A program made the translations under genes and the position numbers. Shown one piece after another: positions 21,565 to 30,188 of a stretch of DNA of 64,000 nt (positions within the stretch are counted from its first letter, which is position 1; each line of letters begins with the position of its first letter). Source of the DNA: Rhizobium sp. FKL33. Its GTDB lineage: Bacteria; Pseudomonadota; Alphaproteobacteria; Rhizobiales; Rhizobiaceae. The stretch covers positions 124,001 to 188,000 of the forward strand of contig NZ_STFX01000031.1 of assembly GCF_005222915.1 (NCBI RefSeq), read 5' to 3'. The notes beneath the pieces were generated by a model. That model did not search any database and had not been told where the DNA came from. It was given only the letters and a program-made list of their open reading frames with translations.

Positions 21565-22656
21565 TCAGAAGATCGGCGTGGCTCTATAGCCCTTTTTCCG
21601 CAGCAGTTCGACGAGCCCCTCGTCGCCGATCAGGTGCAGGGCGCCGACCGCCATGAACACATTGCCCTTGTCGAGGATCGGCGCGCCGCGATCGGCCATA
21701 TGGTGGTTGCGGATGGTGATCAGCTTTTCCTCGAAGGCGGCCATGTCGCGGGCGTCTTCCGGATTTTTCTCTGGCGCAAAATAGAGGGAGACGGGCAGCA
21801 CCAGACCCATGCGGCTGGTCAGATAGAGATCGATCGTCGTCTCCATCACATTGGCGGTGTATTCGGGATAGCGAACCGCAGAGACGAGCGAGCGGACATG
21901 GAAATCGTTGGGCAGGCTCGCCATGGCCTCGATCTGTTCGGCCAGCGTTTCCACCCCTTTCACCGATTTGCCGGCGGCTTTGGCCTCCTGGGCGAGTTTC
22001 ATGTCGAGAAACGGCTTGCCCGAAGATTTGCGCGCCAGTTCGCAGGGCGACAGCGCCACCATCGAGGTGAGGATATAGGGCTTCATCTTGACGACGGCGG
22101 CGAAGGGAATGCCGCGGGTCTTCAGCCCGGCCTCCAGCACCTTCTCGTCCTCGGGCGTCAGAAAATCCTTGATGCTCTGTTTGCCGGAGAACATCATCAG
22201 GTCCGGCTTGGCCATCAGGGCGACGGCTGCGCGTTGCTGGTCGAGTATTTCGTCGGATTCGACGATCAGCGTCCCCGCATTGTCGAAGGCGCTGCGGGCG
22301 GCGTCGGGCAGGTCGGTGACGCGAGGATCGGTCAGATGCATCGTGCCGAGCAGCCAGTTGGGCTGCTGGCCCGGCTTTTCGAGCTTCCAGAAGCGGGCGG
22401 AGCCGTTCTTCACCTTCTCGCCCTGGATGAGGAGCTGGGCGTAAGCGGCGGGATTGCTGTTCTCCAGACCGGCCAACAGATCCTTGCCGCCGCAGGCCTG
22501 GTCCTCTGCATAAGCGGGTAGGGCGGATAAAAGCGTGGCGATCAGGCTCGCCAGGAGCAGGAGCGGAAAGAGCGCGAGGCCGATCGCGATCCGGCGCGTG
22601 AAGCGATCCTCTTTCTCAGAGGCGGCATCGGTGTCGAGCAGGCGTGCGTTCAGCAT
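21565..22656 (-). CDS. TraB/GumN-family protein
   Basis: A 363-aa protein of the TraB/GumN (COG3735) group, related to the Tiki metalloprotease fold. An N-terminal membrane or signal segment is at about residues 24-50. The first family motif is WLLGTMHLTD with the GTMH residues. A conserved Glu lies in LIVESDE, and the second motif, FMAVGALHLIGDEG, near the C-terminus gives the paired GALHL. A metallopeptidase role is inferred from fold similarity only. AAGGATCGCC precedes the ATG. It converges with the DUF2867 gene. Confidence 0.85.
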   Translation of the reverse strand: MLNARLLDTDAASEKEDRFTRRIAIGLALFPLLLLASLIATLLSALPAYAEDQACGGKDLLAGLENSNPAAYAQLLIQGEKVKNGSARFWKLEKPGQQPNWLLGTMHLTDPRVTDLPDAARSAFDNAGTLIVESDEILDQQRAAVALMAKPDLMMFSGKQSIKDFLTPEDEKVLEAGLKTRGIPFAAVVKMKPYILTSMVALSPCELARKSSGKPFLDMKLAQEAKAAGKSVKGVETLAEQIEAMASLPNDFHVRSLVSAVRYPEYTANVMETTIDLYLTSRMGLVLPVSLYFAPEKNPEDARDMAAFEEKLITIRNHHMADRGAPILDKGNVFMAVGALHLIGDEGLVELLRKKGYRATPIF

Positions 22657-22725
22657 GGCGATCCTTGGGTCTTCAGTCGAAGAGAGATTAGGCGTCGCCG
22701 CTCACCAGCGGCTTAACCGAAATGG

Positions 22726-23664
22726 TTAACCGGCGCGCGGATGGGCGCGATCGAAGACATCCAGGAGGCGGGCGGCGTCGACGCCGGTATAGATCTGGGT
22801 GGTCGAGAGGCTCGCATGGCCCAGCAATTCCTGGATGGCTCTGAGATCGCCGCCGGCGGAGAGCAGATGGGTGGCGAAGGAATGGCGCAATTTGTGCGGC
22901 GTCGCCGTCTCCGGCAGGCCGAGCGCCGAGCGCATCTTGCGCACTTCCTTCTGGATAATGCCCTGCTGCAGCGGCCCGCCGCGCGCGCCGAGAAAGATCG
23001 GGCTTTCGGCTCCGATCGCATAGGGGCAAAGCTTCAGATAGGCCTCCACGGCCTCGCGCGTGGCCGCCAGCAGCGGCGTAATGCGCGTCTTGCCGCCTTT
23101 GCCGGTGATGCGCAGCGTCTGCACGCCGCTCGCGAAATCGCCGCGCTTCAGCGACAGCGCTTCCGAGATGCGCAAGCCCGAGCCGTAGAGCAGGCTTAGC
23201 ACGGCGGCGTTGCGCGCCGCGATCCAGGGCTCGTCGGCCAGCTGTCCGTCGTCCGAGCTGACCAGCAGCGCCTGTTCGGCCGACAGGGGCTTGGGAAGGC
23301 TCTTGCCCTGCTTCGGCGCGCGCACCGCGCGGGCGCCGGCGGCGTTGACCAGACCCTTCTTTTCGAGATGACGCAGCAGCGAGCGAAGACCGGCGAGATT
23401 GCGGCCGAGCGAGCGGGCGCCGGTCCCATCTTTGCGGCGGGCGGCGAGAAAAGCGCGGAAATCGGAGGGCCTGAGATCGGCGATGTCCTTGAGCCGCGCA
23501 GGGCTGCCGCGATGGCGGGCGAGAAACAGCAGGAATTGCCTGGTGTCGCGCTCATAGGCTTCCACCGTCAGCGCAGAGAGCCGCCGCTCCTCCGCAAGTG
23601 CGGAAAGCCAGGCCGCGCGCTCGGCCAGCAATGTCTCGTCCGCTATGATCAGGATGTCGTTCAC
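22726..23664 (-). CDS. xerC: Tyrosine recombinase XerC
   Basis: Site-specific recombinase that resolves chromosome dimers at dif with XerD. 312 aa. The N-terminal SAM-like DNA-binding domain covers about residues 15-110. All catalytic residues are visible: Arg165 (GSGLRISEAL), Lys189 (TGKGGKTR), His257 and Arg260 (HKLRHSFATH), His283 (LGHASLSTTQ) and Tyr292 (QIYTGVD). The C-terminal TQIYTGVD...DRAHPRAG fits XerC better than XerD. The start is GTG with AAGGAGG just upstream. Confidence 0.9.
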   Translation of the reverse strand: MNDILIIADETLLAERAAWLSALAEERRLSALTVEAYERDTRQFLLFLARHRGSPARLKDIADLRPSDFRAFLAARRKDGTGARSLGRNLAGLRSLLRHLEKKGLVNAAGARAVRAPKQGKSLPKPLSAEQALLVSSDDGQLADEPWIAARNAAVLSLLYGSGLRISEALSLKRGDFASGVQTLRITGKGGKTRITPLLAATREAVEAYLKLCPYAIGAESPIFLGARGGPLQQGIIQKEVRKMRSALGLPETATPHKLRHSFATHLLSAGGDLRAIQELLGHASLSTTQIYTGVDAARLLDVFDRAHPRAG

Positions 23665-23711
23665 CTGAGCCTCCTTGAAGAGGTCAGTTGTGCGGCGAAA
23701 TGGTTAGCGGA

Positions 23712-24356
23712 TCATGAAAATCGCCAGACCGTGGTCTTCTTGACCTCGGAATCTTCCAAAGCGCGCGTCACCGGCACCTCATAGGTGGCCAAAGCCTGCA
23801 TTCTCTCGCGCGGGCAATAGGCGCGGCCGGGATCGCCGACGATCACCTCTGTTCCCTGTTGTCGCAGTGTTTCGAACCAGGGGATGAGCGCCTCGGCGAA
23901 ACTCTTGTCGTAAAAGACGTCGCCGGCGAGCAGGACATCGGCCTCAAGCGGTTGGCCGACAATATTCTCGCCGGAAAAAGCGAGGTCGACGCCGTTGAGA
24001 TCGCTGTTGAGCGCGATTGCGGTCTCAGTCCAGGGATCGATGTCGACAGCGGTGACGGCGCTCGCGCCCGCCTTCACCGCTGCAATCGCCACCAGGCCGG
24101 AGCCGGAGGCGAAATCGACGACGCGCTTGCCCGCCACGCAGTCGGGGTGATCGAGAATGTAGCGCGCCAGGCCCTGGCCGCCTGCCCAGGCGAAGGCCCA
24201 GAAAGGCGGCGGCAGGCCGATTGCTTCCAGTTCTTCCTCGGTCTTCAGCCAGAGATCATGCGCCTCATCGGCCAGCCGCAGCCGGATCTCCGGCGTATGC
24301 GGCGGCGCCATTACGCCGGTATTGGCGAGAATGAAGGCGCGCGGCTCGGTTTTCAT
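23712..24356 (-). CDS. SAM-dependent methyltransferase, COG3897-like
   Basis: A 214-aa class I methyltransferase of the small group related to ETFB-lysine and L11 methyltransferases. The SAM-binding motif I is VVDFASGSGLVAIAA, followed by an acidic ribose contact in AVDIDPW. AGDVFYDKSF and a Trp-rich segment, PPFWAFAWAGGQGLARYIL, precede or follow as in protein lysine methyltransferases. The ATG at 24356 overlaps the stop of the EVE gene (ATGA), so this is the last gene of the tsaD operon. The target is unknown. Confidence 0.82.
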   Translation of the reverse strand: MKTEPRAFILANTGVMAPPHTPEIRLRLADEAHDLWLKTEEELEAIGLPPPFWAFAWAGGQGLARYILDHPDCVAGKRVVDFASGSGLVAIAAVKAGASAVTAVDIDPWTETAIALNSDLNGVDLAFSGENIVGQPLEADVLLAGDVFYDKSFAEALIPWFETLRQQGTEVIVGDPGRAYCPRERMQALATYEVPVTRALEDSEVKKTTVWRFS

Positions 24357-24787
24357 GGCGAGAGCGGCGGATTGTCCAGGCCGCCCAACCGGCAAACCAG
24401 CCGATATTCCTCTTCGGTGACCGGCTGAACCGAAAGGCGCGAGAGCTTCACCAGCGCCATATTGGCGAGCTCAGGCGTGTTCTTGACCTTTTCCAGCGTC
24501 ACCGGCACGGGCATGTCGCAGACGGCGCGGACGTCGACGCATTCCCAGGTGGGGACATCAGCCGTCGAATCAGGATGGGCGAGCGCTGAGACCTCGCAAA
24601 TGCCGACCACGGCCAGACCTTCATTGGAATGGTAGAAGAAGCCTTTGTCGCCCAGTTTCATCGCTCGCATATTGTTGCGGGCGGCGTAATTGCGCACGCC
24701 GTCCCATTCCTGGCCCTTGGCTCCGATGGCTTTCAGATTGTCCCAGGAAAACTTGAACGGCTCGGACTTGAACAGCCAATAGGCCAT
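24353..24787 (-). CDS. EVE-domain protein
   Basis: A 144-aa single-domain EVE protein. The PUA-like EVE fold binds modified bases or other small ligands. Typical signatures are AYWLFKSEP at the start, WDGVRNYAARN at about residues 29-39, GDKGFFYHSN at about 46-55 and WECVDV near the middle. The ATG at 24787 is chosen because the fold starts at MAYWLFKSEP; a longer start at 24823 adds non-family residues. It follows yciI by two bases and overlaps the methyltransferase start by four. Confidence 0.9.
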   Translation of the reverse strand: MAYWLFKSEPFKFSWDNLKAIGAKGQEWDGVRNYAARNNMRAMKLGDKGFFYHSNEGLAVVGICEVSALAHPDSTADVPTWECVDVRAVCDMPVPVTLEKVKNTPELANMALVKLSRLSVQPVTEEEYRLVCRLGGLDNPPLSP

Positions 24788-24789
24788 GA

Positions 24790-25083
24790 TCAGGCCTCCG
24801 GATTGTTGAAGACCCAGTTCCACGGCCGGATGTCGACCGAGGCGAACAGGCCCGCCTTGGCATAGGGATCGGCGGCGGAGATCGCCTGCGCTTCTTCCAA
24901 AGTTTCAGCCTTGACCACGACCAGGCTTCCATTCGGCTTGTTGTCGCCGTCCAGGAAGGGGCCGGCGAAAGTGAGCACGCCCGAAGCATTGATCTCGTTC
25001 AGCCAGGCGACGTGTTCGGGGCGGGTGTCCATGCGCAGTTGCAGCGCGCCGGGCTTGTCCTGGCAGAGAAAGGCGAAGAGCAT
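24790..25083 (-). CDS. YciI-family protein
   Basis: A 97-aa ferredoxin-like protein of the YciI family. Expected features are MLFAFLCQDKPGAL, TRPEHVAWL with the conserved His, GPFLDGDN and ISAADPYAKAGLF with the Asp-Pro-Tyr motif. His and Asp form the putative active site in homologues, but the reaction is not established. AGGA precedes the ATG. It sits in the operon tsaD-gpsA-yciI-EVE-methyltransferase. Confidence 0.9.
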   Translation of the reverse strand: MLFAFLCQDKPGALQLRMDTRPEHVAWLNEINASGVLTFAGPFLDGDNKPNGSLVVVKAETLEEAQAISAADPYAKAGLFASVDIRPWNWVFNNPEA

Positions 25084-25095
25084 GGGTTTATCCTT

Positions 25096-26079
25096 TCATT
25101 CGGTGGTGATCGGGCGCGTCATCAGCGCATTCATGGCCGAGGCCACGTCGAGATTGCCTTCTATGATCGAAGCGACGGCGTTTGTCACCGGCATATCGAC
25201 GCCGCGCTCAGTGGCGAGCCGGGCGGCTACGGCTGCCGCGGCGGCGCCTTCCACCAGTTCGCCCTGGGGAAGCACGGCGCGGCCGCTGCGGCCGGTTTCG
25301 ATGCCGAAACGCAGATTGCGCGATTGATGCGAGGTGGCGGTCAGCACGAGATCGCCGAGGCCGGACAGGCCGCGCACGGTGTGGGCGTCGCCGCCGAAGG
25401 CTGCGGCGAAACGCGACATTTCGGCCAGCCCCCGCGAAATCAGCGCCGCCCGCGCCGAATCGCCGAGGCCAGCGCCTTCGATGATGCCGCAGGCGATCGC
25501 CAGCACATTCTTGAGCGCGCCGCCCAGTTGGACGCCGATGCGATCGGCGGATGCGTAAAGCCGGAACGTCGGACCTGAGATCAGCCGCGCATGCGCGTCC
25601 GCCTCGTCGAGCGTCGCAGAGGCCACGACCATGGCGGTCGGCAGACCCTTGGCGATGTCGGCGGCAAAGCCCGGGCCCGAGAGCACAGAAATGCGCCGGC
25701 CCGGCAATTCACGCTCAAGCAGATCGGTCAGCAATTCGCCCGTCTCACGATCGATGCCCTTGGCGCAGGTGATCACAGCCATGTCTGGCCGCAGGTAGCG
25801 CCCGAGCGCCTGCGCCGCGGCGCGCTGCGCCTGGCTCGGCATGACGAAGAGCGCGACGTCAGCCTGATCGAGGCATGTGGGGTCGGCGGAAAAGGAGAGG
25901 CTGTCGGGCAGGCGCAAGCCGGGCAGATTGCGCGCGTTCACGCGCGTCCGGCTGAGATCGTCGGATTGCGCCGCGTCGCGGCAGAGCAACGTCACGTCGG
26001 CATTGCCCGAAAGGGTCGCGGCGGCGGCGAGCGCCGTGCCGAATGCGCCGGAGCCGACGACGACGAGCCGCTTGGTCAT
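25096..26079 (-). CDS. gpsA: Glycerol-3-phosphate dehydrogenase, NAD(P)-dependent
   Basis: Reduces dihydroxyacetone phosphate to sn-glycerol 3-phosphate for phospholipid synthesis. 327 aa. The nucleotide fold [15 protein letters not shown] is at about residues 6-20, and the catalytic Lys190 lies in [14 protein letters not shown]. The C-terminal segment [17 protein letters not shown] is a family signature. The ATG overlaps the tsaD stop (ATGA), which suggests translational coupling. Cofactor preference cannot be told from sequence. Confidence 0.95.
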   Translation of the reverse strand: MTKRLVVVGSGAFGTALAAAATLSGNADVTLLCRDAAQSDDLSRTRVNARNLPGLRLPDSLSFSADPTCLDQADVALFVMPSQAQRAAAQALGRYLRPDMAVITCAKGIDRETGELLTDLLERELPGRRISVLSGPGFAADIAKGLPTAMVVASATLDEADAHARLISGPTFRLYASADRIGVQLGGALKNVLAIACGIIEGAGLGDSARAALISRGLAEMSRFAAAFGGDAHTVRGLSGLGDLVLTATSHQSRNLRFGIETGRSGRAVLPQGELVEGAAAAAVAARLATERGVDMPVTNAVASIIEGNLDVASAMNALMTRPITTE

Positions 26080-27170
26080 GCCTTGGCGCCTCGTTTGCCC
26101 GAGCCGAGCTTGCTCGCCGCGTTCTCATCGAGCGGCCAGCGCGAACGCGGTGAGACCGTCATGGGATCGGCGGGCAGATCGAGCGCCATGCGCTCGAGAC
26201 CGGCCCAGGCGATCATGGCGGCGTTATCCGTGCAGAGGCTGAGCGGCGGGGCGATGAAGCGGAAGCCGTGTTGGTCTGACAGTTCGGTCAACACCCCGCG
26301 CAGCGCCTTGTTGGCGGCGACGCCGCCGGCCACCACCAGCGCCGGCTCGATCGCTTCGCCGGCGAAACGTTCCTTGAAGCGCGTCAGGCCGCGGCCGAGG
26401 CGATCGCGCATGGTGCGGCAGACGGCGTTCTGGAACGAGGCGCAGATATCGGCGACGTCCTGATCCGTAACCGGCTGGGCCGCTTCCGCCGCCTGACGCA
26501 CAGCGGTCTTGAGGCCCGAAAAGGAAAAGTCCAGCCGCGCCTCGCCGACCAGCGGGCGGGGGAATGCGAAGCGTTGCGCATCGCCTGTCTGAGCGGCCTT
26601 TTCGACCGCCGGGCCGCCGGGATAAGGCAGGCCGAGCAGTTTCGCCGTCTTGTCGAAAGCTTCGCCGAGCGCATCGTCAATGGTCGTGCCCCAGCGCTCA
26701 TAGTCGCCGACGCCTTTGACCAGGATCAGCTGGGTGTGGCCGCCGGAGACCAGGAGCAGCAGATAGGGGAAGGCGAGCCCGTCTGTGAGCCGCGCCGTCA
26801 GCGCATGGCCTTCCAGATGATTGACGGCATAGAGTGGTTTGCCGGTCGCCATCGATATCGCCTTGCCGGTCATCAGCCCGACAATCAGCCCGCCGATCAG
26901 GCCGGGCCCAGCGGTGGCCGCGACCGCATCGATGTCGGAGAGCGACATATTGCTGCGGGCGAGCGCTTCGCGGATCAGGCTGTCGAGCGCCTCGACATGG
27001 GCGCGGGCGGCGATCTCGGGCACGACGCCGCCATAGGCCGCGTGCTCGTCGAGCTGCGACAGCACCACATCGGCCAGAATCCGTCCCGAACCGTCTTGCC
27101 CGCGCTCGACCACGGAGGCTGCGGTTTCATCGCAGCTTGTCTCGATGCCGAGAACGCGGAGCACAGCCAT
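26076..27170 (-). CDS. tsaD: tRNA N6-adenosine threonylcarbamoyltransferase
   Basis: Transfers threonylcarbamoyl to A37 of ANN-decoding tRNAs (t6A), with TsaB and TsaE. 364 aa, ASKHA fold. [15 protein letters not shown] is at residues 7-21, [14 protein letters not shown] at about 47-60, metal-binding His118 and His122 lie in [10 protein letters not shown], and GYP-like [21 protein letters not shown] is present. ATGs at 27173 and 27170 are adjacent; the second has AGGG at better spacing. It heads a five-gene operon and is divergent from hemC across about 75 bases. Confidence 0.95.
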   Translation of the reverse strand: MAVLRVLGIETSCDETAASVVERGQDGSGRILADVVLSQLDEHAAYGGVVPEIAARAHVEALDSLIREALARSNMSLSDIDAVAATAGPGLIGGLIVGLMTGKAISMATGKPLYAVNHLEGHALTARLTDGLAFPYLLLLVSGGHTQLILVKGVGDYERWGTTIDDALGEAFDKTAKLLGLPYPGGPAVEKAAQTGDAQRFAFPRPLVGEARLDFSFSGLKTAVRQAAEAAQPVTDQDVADICASFQNAVCRTMRDRLGRGLTRFKERFAGEAIEPALVVAGGVAANKALRGVLTELSDQHGFRFIAPPLSLCTDNAAMIAWAGLERMALDLPADPMTVSPRSRWPLDENAASKLGSGKRGAKA

Positions 27171-27244
27171 CATGGACCCTAAGAATGATTGCGGATGCGG
27201 TGAAAGATGATTACTTGGGAGCCGATTACAAGGAAATGCCGCAA

Positions 27245-28174
27245 ATGCAAACAAAAGCTTTCAGGATCGGCACCCGCGGCAGCCCGCTGGCGCTGGCCCA
27301 GGCGCATGAAACCCGCGACCGGCTGATGGCAGCCCATGGACTGGCGGAAAGCGATTTCGAGATCGTCGTGCTCTCCACCAAGGGCGACCGCGTCACCGAC
27401 CGTCCGCTGTCGGAAATCGGCGGCAAGGGGCTGTTCACCGCCGAACTCGAAGAGCAGTTGTCGTGCGGCGAGCTCGATTTCGCCGTTCATTCTTCAAAGG
27501 ATATGGCGACAAAGCTTCCGGTTGGACTGGAAATCGCTGCCTATCTGCCGCGCGAGGATGTGCGCGACGCCTTCGTGGGACGCGCGGCGGCGACGCTGAT
27601 GGATCTTCCGGAGGGCGCCATGGTCGGCACCGCGTCCCTGCGTCGTCAGGCGCTGGTGCGGATGCTGAGGCCGGACCTCCAGGTCAAGATTTTTCGCGGG
27701 CTCGTCGACACAAGGCTGAGAAAACTCGCCGAAGGCGACGCCGACGCCACGCTTCTTGCTTTCGCCGGTCTGAAGCGGCTGGGGAAACCGGAGGTCGTCA
27801 CCGAGCTTCTCGATCCGCAGCTGTTTCCACCAGCGCCGGCGCAAGGGGCGATCTGCATTGAAGCGCGAGCCGGCGACGAGAGGATTTCCGAATTGTTGGC
27901 GCCGATCAACGACCGCGCCACGTTTGCAGCGGTCACCTGCGAGCGCGCCTTTCTCGAAGTGCTCGACGGCTCCTGTCGCACGCCGATCGCGGGACTGGCG
28001 ACGGTGGAGGGGGAGAGACTGTCTTTTGCCGGCATGATTCTTTCGCCCGATGGCGCGCGTTGTCATCGTATTGCGCTGGAGGGCTCCGTCGACCATTTCG
28101 CGGAATTGGGACGCAAGGCAGGCGAGGCAATTGTCTTAGAGGCCGGTCCCGACTTCTTCGCTTTGTGGAGCTGA
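27245..28174 (+). CDS. hemC: Hydroxymethylbilane synthase (porphobilinogen deaminase)
   Basis: Links four porphobilinogens into hydroxymethylbilane in tetrapyrrole synthesis. 309 aa. The N-terminus [15 protein letters not shown] is diagnostic, HSSKDMATK holds the catalytic Asp86, and [12 protein letters not shown] binds the polypyrrole. Cys244 in GSCRTPIAG carries the dipyrromethane cofactor. The ATG at 27245 matches homologues; one nine bases upstream (27236) is possible because AAGGA lies close to both. hemD starts four bases after the stop. Confidence 0.95.
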   Translation: MQTKAFRIGTRGSPLALAQAHETRDRLMAAHGLAESDFEIVVLSTKGDRVTDRPLSEIGGKGLFTAELEEQLSCGELDFAVHSSKDMATKLPVGLEIAAYLPREDVRDAFVGRAAATLMDLPEGAMVGTASLRRQALVRMLRPDLQVKIFRGLVDTRLRKLAEGDADATLLAFAGLKRLGKPEVVTELLDPQLFPPAPAQGAICIEARAGDERISELLAPINDRATFAAVTCERAFLEVLDGSCRTPIAGLATVEGERLSFAGMILSPDGARCHRIALEGSVDHFAELGRKAGEAIVLEAGPDFFALWS

Positions 28175-28177
28175 GCG

Positions 28178-28894
28178 ATGCGCGTTCTTGTTATCCGTCC
28201 TAGGGAACAGGGGGTGGCGACCGCCGAGAAGATCGCCGCTCTTGGACATGAGGCGGTCGTCTTCCCGCTGTTCGAGCCGTTTCATGATCTTGCGGCCGCG
28301 CGCGACGCGCTGTCCGCGCCGCATAACGTGCTGGCAGTCACGTCGGCCGAGGCGCTGCGTTGTTTCGGCAAGCTGGGAGCGGAGATCGAGCGTCATATCG
28401 ATACGCCGCTTTTCGCGGTCGGTAAAACTACTGCGCGTCATGCCCGGGATCTCGGCTTCAAGATGGTGGTCGCCACCCAGGGCGGTGGGGCTGTGTTGGC
28501 GGCGGAAATTGCCGGTCGCTACGCCACTCAAGGCGCATCGGTCCTCTATCTCAGCGCCATCAATCGATCGCCGGATTTCGAAGCGACGCTTCAGGAGCAC
28601 GGTTTTGCCTGCCGCACGGCGGAGGTCTATGGCATGGATGCGATCGACTATTCTCTGGCGGATCAGCAGAAAATGCTGGTGAACCATCCAGTCGACGCTG
28701 CCTTTATTTTTTCGAAGGACAATGCCCGCGCCTTTTTCGAACTGGAAGTTTTTCGGCAGAGTAGGGAATCGTTAAAGAAGACGCTGTTCTTCTGCCTCAG
28801 CCGCAATATAGCCGCAGCGGTGCCGGAGGAGTTCGCCGGCAGCGTGGTGACGAGTCTTAGTCCCGACGAGGACGAACTGATCGACCTCCTCTAG
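28178..28894 (+). CDS. hemD: Uroporphyrinogen-III synthase
   Basis: Closes and inverts ring D of hydroxymethylbilane. 238 aa; this family is poorly conserved, so the call rests on length, fold pattern and position. The N-terminus MRVLVIRPREQGVATAEKI fits the HemD start, AVTSAEALRCF is the typical mid-domain segment, and AVGKTTARHARDLGF opens the second half. It lies three bases after hemC, the usual partner. The next gene is the mitofilin-like protein commonly found between hemD and hemY in rhizobia. Confidence 0.88.
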   Translation: MRVLVIRPREQGVATAEKIAALGHEAVVFPLFEPFHDLAAARDALSAPHNVLAVTSAEALRCFGKLGAEIERHIDTPLFAVGKTTARHARDLGFKMVVATQGGGAVLAAEIAGRYATQGASVLYLSAINRSPDFEATLQEHGFACRTAEVYGMDAIDYSLADQQKMLVNHPVDAAFIFSKDNARAFFELEVFRQSRESLKKTLFFCLSRNIAAAVPEEFAGSVVTSLSPDEDELIDLL

Positions 28895-28980
28895 CGTTTC
28901 ATCTCGCCGAAAGTCGCATCGGGACTTGCGGGGCCTGCGGTCGGCGCTAAGGTCAGGAAAAAGGATTGAAGGAAAAAGCC

Positions 28981-30174
28981 ATGGAAACGGAAAAGCCTCG
29001 CCATTCCAGGACCAATGTCGATCCCAGGACGATCGATCTGACCGCAGAGCCCGTTCAAGCGGCGGAAGAAGCTGGAAAGCCGGAGACGAGCGAAGAGCCC
29101 GCGGCCGCCGCTGTCGCGCCGGAAACGCCGGAGATTATCGAATCTGCAGCAGGGCCAAAGGACGAGCCCTCAAACACGGGTCCTGCCCCAGCGGCTGCCG
29201 CTTCCCGTTCTGCTGCCGGCGGCGGGAGCGGCCTGTCCCTCATCGCAGCGAGCCTGATCGGCGGCGTGGTGGCGCTGGCCGGCGCGGCTGGCCTGCAATA
29301 TTGGGGCGTGCTCGCCGCATTGGGCGGCAACGAGAAGATCGAACAGTCGGTCAATCTGGTGTCTTCCGATGTCGAAGCGCTGAAATCCTCCGTGGCGGCG
29401 CTGGCCAGCGCCAAGCCGGAAGTCGACCTCACCCCCGTCAACGACAAGATCGCCGCCATCGAAACGCGCCTTCAGGATGTGCCCAAGGCAAATGGCCTGT
29501 CCGTCGACGCCGACCAGCGCATCTCGGCGCTTGTCCAGCAAATCACCGAACTCAAGGCCGGTCTCGACGACGCGCGGAAGGTCGAGGAAACAGCCCGCGC
29601 CGAACTCGTCATGCGTATCGAAGCGTTGGAGAAGAAGGCCGCCGAACCCGGCGACGATGTGGCTGTCGCCGTCGCCATCGCCTCGGCCGGTCTGAAGGCG
29701 GCGATCGATCGAGGCGGGCCGTTCTCGGCTGAACTCGACACGCTGGCCTCTGTCGCGCCAGACATGCCGGCGGTTGCGGCGCTTCGGCCCTTCGCCGACA
29801 CGGGCGCGCCGGCGCGCTCCAAGCTGATCGCGTCTTTCCCGGCGACCGCCGATCTCGTGGTGGAAGCCCTCAAGCCCGAAGATCCCAATCAGAGCATCAC
29901 CGACCGGCTGCTGGAAAGCGCGTTTTCGGCCATCAAGGTTCGGCCTGTCGGCGATGTCCAGGGCGACCAGCCCGCCGATATCCTGGCCCGTGTCGAGGAC
30001 CGGCTGGCCAATGGCGATCTCAAGGCCGCCGCCGCCGAATGGGACAAACTCCCCGAAGAAGGTCAGAAGGCCGGCGCGTCCTTCCGCCAGGCGCTCGACG
30101 CCCGCATCAAGGTGGAGGATCTCGTGGCGCAGACGCTCACCAACGCCGTGCGCAACACCGACAGCAAGGGCTGA
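28981..30174 (+). CDS. Mitofilin-like inner-membrane protein (COG4223)
   Basis: A 397-aa protein with a disordered, acidic Ala/Glu/Pro-rich N-terminus (about 1-80), one membrane helix at about 84-106, a coiled-coil stretch (about 120-225) and a helical C-terminal mitofilin-like domain. Alphaproteobacterial members of this group are considered relatives of mitochondrial Mic60 and are encoded beside heme genes. The ATG at 28981 has GAAGGAAAAA upstream. hemY starts 14 bases after its stop. A membrane-shaping role is inferred from the family. Confidence 0.85.
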   Translation: METEKPRHSRTNVDPRTIDLTAEPVQAAEEAGKPETSEEPAAAAVAPETPEIIESAAGPKDEPSNTGPAPAAAASRSAAGGGSGLSLIAASLIGGVVALAGAAGLQYWGVLAALGGNEKIEQSVNLVSSDVEALKSSVAALASAKPEVDLTPVNDKIAAIETRLQDVPKANGLSVDADQRISALVQQITELKAGLDDARKVEETARAELVMRIEALEKKAAEPGDDVAVAVAIASAGLKAAIDRGGPFSAELDTLASVAPDMPAVAALRPFADTGAPARSKLIASFPATADLVVEALKPEDPNQSITDRLLESAFSAIKVRPVGDVQGDQPADILARVEDRLANGDLKAAAAEWDKLPEEGQKAGASFRQALDARIKVEDLVAQTLTNAVRNTDSKG

Positions 30175-30188
30175 AGAAAGGTTTTGAG

